The position numbers and the translations under genes are program-made. Shown piece by piece: positions 38,906 to 46,862 of a DNA stretch of 64,000 nucleotides. The stretch spans positions 62,001 to 126,000 of the forward strand of contig CASEZY010000002.1 of the NCBI GenBank assembly GCA_949292635.1, written 5' to 3'. This DNA comes from an uncultured Methanomassiliicoccales archaeon (GTDB lineage: Archaea > Thermoplasmatota > Thermoplasmata > Methanomassiliicoccales > Methanomethylophilaceae). The stretch's first letter is position 1. Each line of letters opens with the position of its first letter. The notes beneath the pieces were generated by a model. The model was given only the letters and a program-made list of their open reading frames with translations, had not been told where the DNA came from and searched no databases.

Positions 38906-39467
38906 GTCCGGGTGCATCCGCCTGCTCACCGAGGCCGGGTGCAAGCGCAGGGTGATCGTGCACTGCTGCACCGTTTGCACTGTGGCCGAAGCCATCGCCT
39001 CCGGGCTGAACTGCGACATGGACCTCGTACGCGCGGGGGCGCTGCTCCACGACATCGGCAGGTCGGTGGACCATTCGATAATGCATGCGGTGATCGGCGC
39101 GGGCATAGCCGAGGACCTGGGTCTCCCTTCCGAGGTAATCGAGATCATCCGCCGCCACACCGGCGCCGGATTGGACGACGAGGACGTCCGCGAATTCGTC
39201 CTCCCTTCGGGGGATTACATACCCAGGACGCTGGAGCAGAAGATCGTTGCACACGCGGACAACATGGTCAGCGACAACAAGCTGGTGCCCCACACCCGCT
39301 CGGTGGAGAAGCTGATGTCCAAGGGCTCCGACAGGGGTGCCCTGAGGATCCAGGACCTGCATTCCGAGCTCTCCGAGATATGCGGCTACGACCTGGACCG
39401 CCTGGTATCGGAACTGGGCATGTATCCGCGCATGAAGGGTCCGCTCAAGGAATTTGAAGTGGACTGA
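38886..39467 (+). CDS. HDIG-type HD-domain phosphohydrolase
   Basis: 193 residues if started at TTG 38886, which overlaps the Trm56 gene by 20 bases but is needed to keep the N-terminal helix before the first metal ligand. The HD metal site comprises His26 ('VIVHCC'), His55-Asp56 ('LLHDIGRS'), His in 'SIMHAVIG', and Asp in 'HADN'. Family members of this archaeal group (TIGR00295-like) are uncharacterised; nucleotide phosphohydrolase activity is likely. Two cysteines adjoin the first His (HCCTVC). It converges with a PRC-barrel gene, overlapping 23 bases. Confidence 0.85.
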   Translation: MSTLPDESGCIRLLTEAGCKRRVIVHCCTVCTVAEAIASGLNCDMDLVRAGALLHDIGRSVDHSIMHAVIGAGIAEDLGLPSEVIEIIRRHTGAGLDDEDVREFVLPSGDYIPRTLEQKIVAHADNMVSDNKLVPHTRSVEKLMSKGSDRGALRIQDLHSELSEICGYDLDRLVSELGMYPRMKGPLKEFEVD

Positions 39468-39717
39468 GCTCTCCGTCCAATCCCGCTCTGCCGGGCATCT
39501 TCTTCACCACGATGATGTCGCACACGGCGGTGACCCAGGAGTACGGGATCCCCAGGATCACGCCCTTCTCCGCCACCGCGGGGTTGGGGTCCTCCACGAT
39601 TATGCTGCCGATCCTGCGGGCGTCGGTATCCACCGCAAAGGCGCTGGCCTTCCCAACGAACAGACCGTCTGCGGTGTAGATGCTCATCCCCAGCAGTTCC
39701 TTCGATTCTTCCAGCAT
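39445..39717 (-). CDS. PRC-barrel domain protein
   Basis: 90 residues: 'ELLGMSIYTADGLFVGKASAFAVD' followed by 'RIGSIIVEDPN' and 'ILGIPYSWVTAVCDIIVVKK', the beta-barrel pattern of stand-alone archaeal PRC domains. These are implicated in RNA binding and, in some archaea, cell division. A TATA-like GGTTATAT on this strand near 39746-39755 is about 30 bases upstream. The 3' end overlaps the HD hydrolase gene. A second, related PRC-barrel gene lies at 43810-44049. Confidence 0.82.
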   Translation of the reverse strand: MLEESKELLGMSIYTADGLFVGKASAFAVDTDARRIGSIIVEDPNPAVAEKGVILGIPYSWVTAVCDIIVVKKMPGRAGLDGELSPLQIP

Positions 39718-39772
39718 CGCATCCCCGTCCCGTCAATCCCATGTGACGATATAACCGTGATGTAGGGCCGTA

Positions 39773-39780
39773 TGTTTATT
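39773..39780 (+). promoter_or_regulatory. TATA element for the thioredoxin operon
   Basis: TGTTTATT lies 26-33 bases before ATG 39806. Confidence 0.45.
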
Positions 39781-39805
39781 AACACCGCATGAAGTTGCGG
39801 AGTCC

Positions 39806-40129
39806 ATGACTCTCCAGATTACAGAGGAAGGCTTCGACAGCTTCGTAGACTCCCACGACAACGTCCTCATCGACTGCTGGGCGGAGTGGTGCGGACCCTG
39901 CAGGAGGTTGGGCCCGATCATCGACGAGATCTCCGCGGAGTACGCCGACAAGGTCGCCGTGGCCAAGCTGAACGTGGATGAGGCCCAGGTCATCTCCCTC
40001 AGGTTCGGCATCCAGGCCATCCCCACCATACTGCTCTTCAAGAAGGGCGTGCTGGTGAACACCCTGGTCGGTCTCAGGCCCAAGGAGGACATCGTCCTCG
40101 CCATGAAGGGCGCAGGCCTGCTGGAGTAA
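39806..40129 (+). CDS. trxA: Thioredoxin
   Basis: 107 residues with the classic active site Trp28-Cys29-Gly30-Pro31-Cys32, Asp in 'VLIDCWAEW', and the cis-proline in 'AIPT'. It is a cytosolic disulfide reductant. It is followed after seven bases by a thioredoxin reductase-like gene and then a regulator, an evident redox operon. Confidence 0.95.
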   Translation: MTLQITEEGFDSFVDSHDNVLIDCWAEWCGPCRRLGPIIDEISAEYADKVAVAKLNVDEAQVISLRFGIQAIPTILLFKKGVLVNTLVGLRPKEDIVLAMKGAGLLE

Positions 40130-40136
40130 TCCGGAC

Positions 40137-41024
40137 ATGCGTTTCGACGTGGCGGTGATCGGCTGCGGTCCCGGAGGGATCCAGGCGGCCATCCATGCAT
40201 CAAGGGCGAAGGTGTCGGTGGCGCTGATCGGCAAGACATCCAACAGCGCCGCTTCCGGCACGCACATCGAGAACTACCTAGGCATCCGTGAGATCGCCGG
40301 GGACGAGCTGCTTGATGTGGGCATGAGCCAGGCGGAGACATTCGGTGCCAGGCACTTCCCCCTGAACGTCACGTCCGCATCCAAGACGAACGACGGCTTC
40401 TCCGTCGTGTTGGAGGATGGAACAACGCTGGAGGTATCCGCCGTGGTCCTGGCCACCGGCATCTCCAGGGAGAAGCTGGGCGTCCCCGGGGAGAACGAGC
40501 TCTTCGGGAAGGGCGTCAGCTACTGCGCATCCTGCGACTGCAACTTCTACAAGGGTCGCATCGTGGCCATCGTGGGTGGGGAGACCGAGGCGGCGGTGTC
40601 CGCCGAACTGATGACCCGCTACGCATCCAAGACCTACTGGGTCTCCGAGTCCGTTGAAGCGTCGGATGTCGTGCGCCAACGCGCTCTGGACGCCGGAGCG
40701 GAATTGATCCCGGCATCCGTGGTCCGCATAGTCGGCGATGACAAGGTCAGGAGCATCGAGCTCTCCGACGGTTCCTCGGTGGACGTGGACGGGGTGTTCA
40801 TCGAACTGGGCGCGAAGTCATCCGCGGATCTTGCCATGGACCTTGATGTGATGCCGGAGATGGACGATTCCGTGAAGGTGGATTCGTCATGCGCCACATC
40901 CGTTCCCGGGGTGTTCGCCTGCGGCGACGTCACGGGAAGGCCGTGGCAGGTGGCCAAGGCCGTCGGCCAGGGGAACGTGGCAGGCACGTCCGCCGCACGC
41001 CATGTGAAGGAGGTCAGGAAATGA
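40137..41024 (+). CDS. trxB: Thioredoxin reductase-like flavoprotein lacking the NADPH signature
   Basis: 295 residues. The FAD-binding 'VIGCGPGGIQAA' lies at the N-terminus, the redox site is 'CASC' in 'YCASCDC' (about residue 136), and the late FAD motif is 'GVFACGDVTG'. The second Rossmann fold reads 'GGETEA' where NADPH-dependent enzymes have GGGxxA. The phosphate-binding HRRxxxR is replaced by an acidic 'SESVEAS' segment. NADPH use is therefore unlikely; methanogen homologues use F420H2 or ferredoxin-type donors. It is translated between thioredoxin and the regulator, overlapping the latter by ATGA. Confidence 0.9.
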   Translation: MRFDVAVIGCGPGGIQAAIHASRAKVSVALIGKTSNSAASGTHIENYLGIREIAGDELLDVGMSQAETFGARHFPLNVTSASKTNDGFSVVLEDGTTLEVSAVVLATGISREKLGVPGENELFGKGVSYCASCDCNFYKGRIVAIVGGETEAAVSAELMTRYASKTYWVSESVEASDVVRQRALDAGAELIPASVVRIVGDDKVRSIELSDGSSVDVDGVFIELGAKSSADLAMDLDVMPEMDDSVKVDSSCATSVPGVFACGDVTGRPWQVAKAVGQGNVAGTSAARHVKEVRK

Positions 41025-41533
41025 CCGTTGAGGATCTGGTCGCGGGGATGCTCCGCGAGGAAGGCGGCTTCCAGAAGGCCCTGCGCAGGGTGCTGGAGGA
41101 TGAGCTGGGGATGACCGTGAACGAGTTCTCCAAGGCCACGGGGATCTCCCAGAGCACGATGTACAAGATACTCGAGGACAAGCGCGAGCCCAATCTCCGC
41201 ACGGTGCGCATGATCGTCCGCGCCGTTCGCATACTCTCGAAGTCGGTGGGGGAGAACTTCATCGCGGTCATCGCGTCCCACATGGTCCTGCAGACCCTGG
41301 AGTCGGAGACCGAGGTGGACGGGCAGATCGTCCGTCTGAAGGAGTATCCCGTGTCCACGGTGGAGGACGCCATCGTCGCCGCCATCAGGGCGGAGAGGGA
41401 CGGCGCGTTAGGTGTCGTTTGCGCACCCATCGTCACACCGACCGTCGAGAAGATCCTCACCATCCCCGTGTCCCCGGTGATGCCCACTAACAGCATCTCG
41501 GTGGCCATAGAGCGTCTCAAGCGGGAACTCTGA
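41021..41533 (+). CDS. HTH transcriptional regulator of the thioredoxin operon
   Basis: 170 residues from ATG 41021, overlapping the reductase stop. An XRE-type helix-turn-helix lies at about 32-60 ('MTVNEFSKATGISQSTMYKILEDKREPNLRTV'). The C-terminal alpha/beta domain has 'YPVSTVEDAIVAAIRAERDGALGVVCAPIVTPTVEKIL', the pattern of an archaeal regulator family (COG1709-like). Genetic coupling suggests autoregulation of the redox operon; the ligand is unknown. Confidence 0.85.
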   Translation: MTVEDLVAGMLREEGGFQKALRRVLEDELGMTVNEFSKATGISQSTMYKILEDKREPNLRTVRMIVRAVRILSKSVGENFIAVIASHMVLQTLESETEVDGQIVRLKEYPVSTVEDAIVAAIRAERDGALGVVCAPIVTPTVEKILTIPVSPVMPTNSISVAIERLKREL

Positions 41534-41592
41534 CCCTTCGGGGGGTCAAGTTAAATAACCACCTTTACTTATTTAGGTCCCAGTTTAAGGGA

Positions 41593-42063
41593 GTGATTCA
41601 GCTGTTCGAACTTCACGTTGTCAGCAACACCCCGTTGACGGGCATCGACGACGCCGATACCGTCGCGGAGCAGTTCCTCATGCAGATCGGGTACATACCC
41701 AAGGGGTACGACCCCAAGACCTCGGCCACCAGCGTCCGGGACAGCATCCCCTACCGTCTCTTCATGGACTATCTGATGCGCTATACGGACAAGGCCTGGT
41801 CGGTGGAGGAGCTGGCCGCTCTTCTGGATACCACCAAGCCCACCATATACCGTCACATCAACAAGCTGAAGGCCCTTGATCTGCTGGAGACCACAGACGT
41901 GATCTTCGATGGCCAGAAGCGCAAGGGATACCGCATCAAGTACGGGGACCTGTCCCTGGCCTGGAATTTCACGGAATCCAACATCGACATGGCGATGAAG
42001 GGCTACCGCAAGTCGGTGGACCATCTCCAGAACCTCATGAACGGAGGGGACAGGGGTGACTGA
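41593..42063 (+). CDS. Winged-helix regulator upstream of Elp3
   Basis: 156 residues starting at GTG 41593. An N-terminal alpha/beta segment precedes a winged helix ('WSVEELAALLDTTKPTIYRHINKLKALDLLETT' region). The C-terminal helices end in 'SVDHLQNLMNG'. Two A/T-rich elements precede it (AGTTAAATAACC at 41549-41560; ACTTATTTAGG at 41567-41577). The second is best placed for a leaderless start. It overlaps the next small gene by eight bases. It may regulate the Elp3 transcript; target not known. Confidence 0.8.
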   Translation: MIQLFELHVVSNTPLTGIDDADTVAEQFLMQIGYIPKGYDPKTSATSVRDSIPYRLFMDYLMRYTDKAWSVEELAALLDTTKPTIYRHINKLKALDLLETTDVIFDGQKRKGYRIKYGDLSLAWNFTESNIDMAMKGYRKSVDHLQNLMNGGDRGD

Positions 42064-42301
42064 GAGCTACGAGATCTCCAAGGGTTCGAGATGCCTGATC
42101 CGCACCGCCGAGGAGGACGACACCGTCGGCAGCTTCGAGGGTTACGTGATGATGGGCAGCGACACCGCCATGGTCGTCCGCATGGACGGCGACAGGATCC
42201 GCTACATCCCGGTGGCCCAGATCTCGTACGTGGATCTTCTGGAAGCGGCGGAGCCGGTGCAGGCGGCGCCCAAGAGCGGCAACGGTCCCTATTATGGATG
42301 A
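42056..42301 (+). CDS. Small beta-rich protein coupled to elp3
   Basis: 81 residues from GTG 42056, overlapping both neighbours (eight bases each). The predicted strands 'SRCLIRTAEEDDTVGSFEGYVMMGSDTAMVVRMDG', 'RIRYIPVAQISYVDLLE' suggest a small Sm-like or SH3-like barrel, followed by a disordered Pro/Gly tail. No named family is recognised. The tight coupling on both sides indicates that it is a real gene and is made together with Elp3. Confidence 0.75.
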   Translation: MTESYEISKGSRCLIRTAEEDDTVGSFEGYVMMGSDTAMVVRMDGDRIRYIPVAQISYVDLLEAAEPVQAAPKSGNGPYYG

Positions 42302-43823
42302 TCTTCGTCGGCTCGCCCGGACATTGATCGACGGGGTCATGTCCGGGAGCATCCGGGACAGGGATGCGCTGCAGGCGGAGAAGATGCGTCTGTGCCGCCG
42401 CTATCGTCTGGATGAGGTCCCTAGGAATTCCGAAATCTTGGCTGAGGCCACGGAGGATGAGCGGGAGAAGGTGCTGCCGCTGCTGGTGAAGAAGCCCATG
42501 CGCACCGCCAGCGGTGTGGCGGTGGTGGCGGTGATGACATCTCCCCATCCGTGTCCCCACGGCAAGTGCAGGTACTGTCCCGGAGGGACGGACTCGCCGC
42601 AGTCATATACGGGAAAGGAGCCGGCGGCCCGCAGGGCGGCCAGGAACTCCTTCGATCCGTACCAGCAGGTCACCGACCGCATCCGCCAGTTGACGGATAT
42701 CGGCCACGGCACCGACAAGATCGATCTGATAATCATGGGCGGCACCTTCACCTCCCGCGACCCGGAGTATCAGGAGTGGTTCGTCCGCAGGTGCTACGAC
42801 GCCATGAACGGAAGGGACGCTCCGGATATCGAGACGGCGCAGGAGTGGAACCGCACCGCCGACCACAGGTGCGTCGGCCTGACCGTGGAGACCCGACCCG
42901 ATGTCTTCGATATGAGCCAGATAGACGCGGCCATGGCCCTGGGCGCCACCAGGGTGGAGCTGGGGGTGCAGATCCTGGACGACGACATCCTCGCCGGCGT
43001 GAACCGCGGCCACGGCGTGGAGGAGGTGCGCAGATGCACCAGGGAGTGCAGGGAGAGGGGACTCAAGGTCTGCTACCACATCATGCCCGGTCTTCCCGGA
43101 TCCTCCCCGGAGAGGGATCTGGAGAGCTTCCGCACCATGTTCTCGGACCCGGACTTCCGTCCGGATATGCTGAAGTTCTACACCACCCTGGTGATCGAGG
43201 GCACCGAACTGTATGACATGTGGGTGTCTGGCTCATACGTCCCGTATGACACGGACACCGCCGTCGCACTGCTGGCGGACATGAAGGCGGAGGTCCCCGG
43301 GTACGTGAGGATACAGAGGGTGCAGAGGGACATCCCCGCACCCCAGATCGCCGCCGGCATCACCAAGAGCAACCTCAGACAGCTGGTGGCGGCGGAGCTG
43401 GAACGTACCGGAAGGAGATGCGGCTGCATCCGCTGCAGGGAGGTGGGCCATACCGGCGCCCCCTTGGACGGCGAGCCTGTGTACGACGACATGATGTACG
43501 AGGCCTCCGGCGCTTCGGAACACTTCATATCATGCTCAGCCGGGGATTCTTTGATAGGCTATGTGAGGCTGAGAGCGTCATCACCGGTGGCCTACGTCCG
43601 CGAGCTGAAGGTGTTCGGCAGGATGGCGGCCATCGGCGAGGACGGGGACTGGCAGCACAGGGGCTTCGGCAGGGAGCTCATGCGTCTGGCGGAGAACGCC
43701 GCCATGGATGCGGGAGCCACCGAGATACGGGTGACCAGCGGGGTGGGCGTCCGCGATTACTACGCTTCGCTGGGCTACGAACTCAGGCGGCCGTACATGG
43801 CCAAGGACCTCACTCCAAGGTGA
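42294..43823 (+). CDS. elp3: Elp3 tRNA uridine-34 carboxymethyl-modifying enzyme
   Basis: 509 residues. The N-terminal tRNA-binding helices precede the radical SAM domain with a CxxxxCxxC cluster (Cys87, Cys92, Cys95 in 'CPHGKCRYCPGG'), 'IIMGGTF' and 'VGLTVETRPD'. The zinc-binding C-terminal extension is 'RRCGCIRCREVGH'. The GNAT acetyl-CoA domain (about 410-509) has 'ELKVFGRM' and 'GFGRELMRLAENAA'. It installs the cm5 group on wobble uridine. The start is coupled to the 81-residue protein. It converges on a PRC-barrel gene, with 14 bases of overlap. Confidence 0.95.
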   Translation: MDDLRRLARTLIDGVMSGSIRDRDALQAEKMRLCRRYRLDEVPRNSEILAEATEDEREKVLPLLVKKPMRTASGVAVVAVMTSPHPCPHGKCRYCPGGTDSPQSYTGKEPAARRAARNSFDPYQQVTDRIRQLTDIGHGTDKIDLIIMGGTFTSRDPEYQEWFVRRCYDAMNGRDAPDIETAQEWNRTADHRCVGLTVETRPDVFDMSQIDAAMALGATRVELGVQILDDDILAGVNRGHGVEEVRRCTRECRERGLKVCYHIMPGLPGSSPERDLESFRTMFSDPDFRPDMLKFYTTLVIEGTELYDMWVSGSYVPYDTDTAVALLADMKAEVPGYVRIQRVQRDIPAPQIAAGITKSNLRQLVAAELERTGRRCGCIRCREVGHTGAPLDGEPVYDDMMYEASGASEHFISCSAGDSLIGYVRLRASSPVAYVRELKVFGRMAAIGEDGDWQHRGFGRELMRLAENAAMDAGATEIRVTSGVGVRDYYASLGYELRRPYMAKDLTPR

Positions 43824-44049
43824 TCCCGGCGTCGTCGATGGATATCCTGGTGGTGGAGTACACCAGTCTTCCCTTGCCGTCGATCCTCTGACCCGGGTTC
43901 GCCTGTGCGTCCGAGGAGCGGACCAGGATGTAGCGGATCTCACCGGTGGCGGTGTCTATCACGATATCGTCCAGGATGCCGATGACCTTGCCCGTGGGGG
44001 TCATCACCCTCTTGCCTGCGAGTTCCTTGGTCAGCATCATTTGGGTCAT
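43810..44049 (-). CDS. PRC-barrel domain protein
   Basis: 79 residues: 'LAGKRVMTPTGKVIGILDDIVIDTATGEIRYILVR' and a C-terminal strand pair, a canonical stand-alone PRC barrel. It is downstream of cdc48 by four bases on the same strand, so probably co-transcribed with it. In halophilic archaea small PRC proteins act with the division machinery; whether this applies here is unknown. It shares the fold, not close identity, with 39445-39717. Confidence 0.87.
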   Translation of the reverse strand: MTQMMLTKELAGKRVMTPTGKVIGILDDIVIDTATGEIRYILVRSSDAQANPGQRIDGKGRLVYSTTRISIDDAGITLE

Positions 44050-44053
44050 ATGA

Positions 44054-46249
44054 TCACCCGTACAGCGGGGAGTCGAAGTTGGTGCCCCTGCGGGTCATCT
44101 CCTTCTCCGCTTCCTGATAGGCTTTCATATCCTCGTCGCTGACCGAGGGCTTCACGGTCTTCAACGCCCCCTCGAAGTGTCTCATGCTGATGAAGGAGGC
44201 GCGCTTGTCCTCCCGGTACGCGCACATGCCGGCCTCTCTGCATAGTTCCGCCAGATCCGCGCCCACGTACCCATCGGTGCGCTGTGCCAGATCGTCCAGG
44301 GATACGCCCAGCATGGGCATCTTGGAGGTGTGCACCTCCAGCACCCTCCTGCGCGCATCGTAATCCGGCAGGCCGATGAGGATCTTCTTGTCGAACCTTC
44401 CCGGCCTTAGCAGGGCCGGGTCGATCATGTCGGGGCGGTTGGTGGCCCCCATGACTATCACGTTGTCCAGCTTCTCCATGCCGTCCATGGATGTGAGTAG
44501 CTGATTGACGACGCGCTCCCAGACCCCGGAGCCGTCCTGTCCCCTCTTTGGGGCGACGGCATCGATCTCGTCGAAGAAGAGTATGCAGGGTGACATCTGT
44601 CTGGCTCTTTTGAATATCTGTCTGATGGCCTTCTCGGATTCCCCCAGCCACTTGCTGACGATCTCCGGGCCGTTGATGCAGATGAAGTTGGCTCCCGATT
44701 CGTTGGCCATGGCCTTGGCCAGCATGGTCTTGCCGGTGCCCGGCGGACCGTAGAGGAGGACGCCCTTGGGCATGGGGATCCCCAGCTTCTCGAACTCCTT
44801 GCCGCCCTCCCCGGGCATGAACGCCTCCTTCAGTTCACGCTTCACGTCCTCCAGGCCGCCGATGTCCGACCACCTGACGTTGGGTATGTCCACCAGGACC
44901 TCCCTCATTCCGCTGGGCTCCACCTCTGAGAACGCCTCCCGGAAGTCGGCCATGGTGACCTTCACATCCTCCAACACCGTCTCCGGCGCGGGGCCGTCCC
45001 GGTCCACCAGGTGCATGTGCTTGTTGAGGCACTTCATGGCGGCCTCTCTCGCCAGCGCCGCCAGGTCGGCGCCCACGAACCCCTGGGTCATCCCCGCTAT
45101 GGCGTCGATGTCAACGTCCTCCGCCAGGGGCATCCCCCTGAGGTGGACGCCCAGGATCTCCGCCCTGCCCTTCAGTCCGGGCACGCCGATCTCGATCTCC
45201 CTGTCGAACCTCCCGGGCCTCCTCAGGGCGGGGTCCACCGCTTCCTCGCGGTTGGTGGCGCCGATGACTATCACATCACCCCTGCCGGACATGCCGTCCA
45301 TGAGGGTGAGCAGCTGTGCCACGATCCTCCTCTCCACCTCTCCCGAGACCTGGTCCCTGTTGGGCGCGATGGAGTCGATCTCGTCTATGAACACGATGCT
45401 GGGAGCGTTCTTCGACGCCTGTTCGAAGATCTCCCTCAATGCCCCCTCGGATTCGCCGTAGTACTTGCTGACGATCTCCGGACCCTGTATCGAATAGAAC
45501 GCGGCGCCGGATTCCTTGGCCACCGCCTTGGCGATCAGCGTCTTCCCGGTGCCCGGGGGACCGTAAAGAAGGACGCCCTTGGGCGCGCTGATGCCCAGTC
45601 TGACGAACAGCTCCGGGTGCTTCAGCGGCACCTCGATCATGTCCCGGATCCTGCGGAGCTCGTCGTCCAGGCCGCCCACGTCGTCATAGGTGATGGAGCT
45701 GTCTATGGTCTTCCTCTTGGAGCGGGGCTTCCTGTCCAGCACCTTCACCTCGGTGTTGGTGCCCAGCACCACCAGCCCCCTGGGTTCCGTCTCGACGACG
45801 GTGAAGGGCGCCAGGTTGCCCATGAGGTACACATTCGGCACGAAGACGTCGTTGCCGGTCATCACCGGACGGCCGAAGAGCCCCTCCCGGACCCTGTCGT
45901 TGATGTTGCTGTCGAAGCGCACCGTCTTCCCGGACGGTATGTTCGGGGCGAATGTTACGGAATCGGCGTAGACGACGTCGTGCTTGACGATGCGGACGGT
46001 GTCGCCCACCGAGACGCCGGCGTTGGAACGGGTGGTACCGTCTATGCAGATGATGCCGGTGCCGGTGTCCTGGGGACAGTCCTTGAAGACCTTGGCGGCG
46101 ACGGAGGACTTCCCCACGATCTCGATGATGTCGCCTACGCTGAGGCCCAGCCTCTCCCTAGAGGCGGGGTCCAGACGGGCCCTTCCCAGGCCGGCGTCCG
46201 TCTTGAAAAACGCCATGGCGACCTTCAGCTCGCCCACCGCTCCTTCCAT
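44054..46249 (-). CDS. cdc48: Cdc48/VAT-type AAA+ ATPase
   Basis: 731 residues. The N-terminal double-psi barrel and four-stranded barrel (about 1-185) are followed by two AAA+ rings. D1 has Walker A 'GPPGTGKT' near 231, Walker B '[12 protein letters not shown]' and '[14 protein letters not shown]'. D2 has Walker A near 503, '[12 protein letters not shown]' and '[14 protein letters not shown]'. It unfolds proteins with ATP. The C-terminus ends Leu-Tyr-Gly, a hydrophobic-Tyr-any (HbYX) motif that docks ATPases on the 20S proteasome. A TATA element GAAATATAAAG on this strand (about 46269-46277) lies at leaderless spacing. It is probably transcribed with the PRC-barrel gene downstream. Confidence 0.96.
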   Translation of the reverse strand: MEGAVGELKVAMAFFKTDAGLGRARLDPASRERLGLSVGDIIEIVGKSSVAAKVFKDCPQDTGTGIICIDGTTRSNAGVSVGDTVRIVKHDVVYADSVTFAPNIPSGKTVRFDSNINDRVREGLFGRPVMTGNDVFVPNVYLMGNLAPFTVVETEPRGLVVLGTNTEVKVLDRKPRSKRKTIDSSITYDDVGGLDDELRRIRDMIEVPLKHPELFVRLGISAPKGVLLYGPPGTGKTLIAKAVAKESGAAFYSIQGPEIVSKYYGESEGALREIFEQASKNAPSIVFIDEIDSIAPNRDQVSGEVERRIVAQLLTLMDGMSGRGDVIVIGATNREEAVDPALRRPGRFDREIEIGVPGLKGRAEILGVHLRGMPLAEDVDIDAIAGMTQGFVGADLAALAREAAMKCLNKHMHLVDRDGPAPETVLEDVKVTMADFREAFSEVEPSGMREVLVDIPNVRWSDIGGLEDVKRELKEAFMPGEGGKEFEKLGIPMPKGVLLYGPPGTGKTMLAKAMANESGANFICINGPEIVSKWLGESEKAIRQIFKRARQMSPCILFFDEIDAVAPKRGQDGSGVWERVVNQLLTSMDGMEKLDNVIVMGATNRPDMIDPALLRPGRFDKKILIGLPDYDARRRVLEVHTSKMPMLGVSLDDLAQRTDGYVGADLAELCREAGMCAYREDKRASFISMRHFEGALKTVKPSVSDEDMKAYQEAEKEMTRRGTNFDSPLYG

Positions 46250-46337
46250 CGTGCGGTGATTGGCGTGGCTTTATATTTCCTATTCGGACCCCGTTTCCTA
46301 TAAGGGACACACGCGCGCATACGTCCTTTATAGATAT

Positions 46338-46348
46338 GTTATAAATAG
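46338..46348 (+). promoter_or_regulatory. TATA element for tRNA-Lys (and possibly the rpo operon)
   Basis: GTTATAAATAG lies 41-51 bases before the mature tRNA-Lys 5' end, implying a short 5' leader. No clear separate TATA box was seen between the tRNA and rpoH, so read-through into the rpo genes is possible. Confidence 0.45.
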
Positions 46349-46388
46349 GAGAACGATATCCCGCAGTCTTGCAAGCTAAAGCTATCAA

Positions 46389-46462
46389 GGGCCTGTAGCT
46401 CAGCTAGGTAGAGCATCCGACTTTTAATCGGGTGGTCAGGGGTTCGAATCCCCTCAGGCCCG
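46389..46462 (+). tRNA. tRNA-Lys (anticodon TTT)
   Basis: Acceptor GGGCCTG pairs with CAGGCCC (46455-46461). The anticodon loop is CTTTTAA, giving TTT. The T-arm is AGGGGTTCGAATCCCCT. Discriminator G; CCA is not encoded. No intron. Confidence 0.93.
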
Positions 46463-46475
46463 CATGGTAGTCTTC

Positions 46476-46583
46476 ATGAGCGATCAGACACGGATCAAGT
46501 ATGAGGAATATCGAATGAGTTTCATGAGTTCTTCTCAGGAAATGGGTTTCCCGCTGACCGGCAGCGGGGCAGTTTGTAGGTGA
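46476..46583 (+). CDS. Possible 35-codon leader frame upstream of rpoH
   Basis: An ATG-started frame of 35 codons whose TGA (46581-46583) overlaps the GTG start of rpoH (GTGA), the coupling pattern used by operons in this window. The peptide is hydrophilic with several Met and Ser and matches nothing I know. It could be a leader peptide, a coupling device or chance. Confidence 0.3.
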   Translation: MSDQTRIKYEEYRMSFMSSSQEMGFPLTGSGAVCR

Positions 46584-46858
46584 AATACTTGGCAGCAGAC
46601 AATGTTTCGTTCAACGTCCTCACCCACGACCTGGTGCCCGAACACCACCTCATGACCGAGGCGGAGACTTCTGCCATGCTGGCCCAGAAGGGCATAAGCA
46701 AGGAGCAGCTCCCCAAGATCAGGAAGTCGGATGCGGCCATCAAGGTCCTGGAGAACATCGAAGGCAGGCCTATCGATGAGGGCAGCGTTGTAAAGGTCGT
46801 GAGAAAGAGCCTCACCGCGGAGGAGTTCGTGGCGTACAGGCTCGTCACGAAGGGGTGA
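46580..46858 (+). CDS. rpoH: DNA-directed RNA polymerase subunit H (Rpo5)
   Basis: 92 residues from GTG 46580. The '[15 protein letters not shown]' opening and '[41 protein letters not shown]' body are characteristic of archaeal Rpo5, equivalent to the C-terminal domain of eukaryotic Rpb5. It contributes to the lower jaw and start-site opening. It is first of six co-directional genes; rpoB starts four bases after its stop. Confidence 0.93.
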   Translation: MKYLAADNVSFNVLTHDLVPEHHLMTEAETSAMLAQKGISKEQLPKIRKSDAAIKVLENIEGRPIDEGSVVKVVRKSLTAEEFVAYRLVTKG

Positions 46859-46862
46859 TAGT

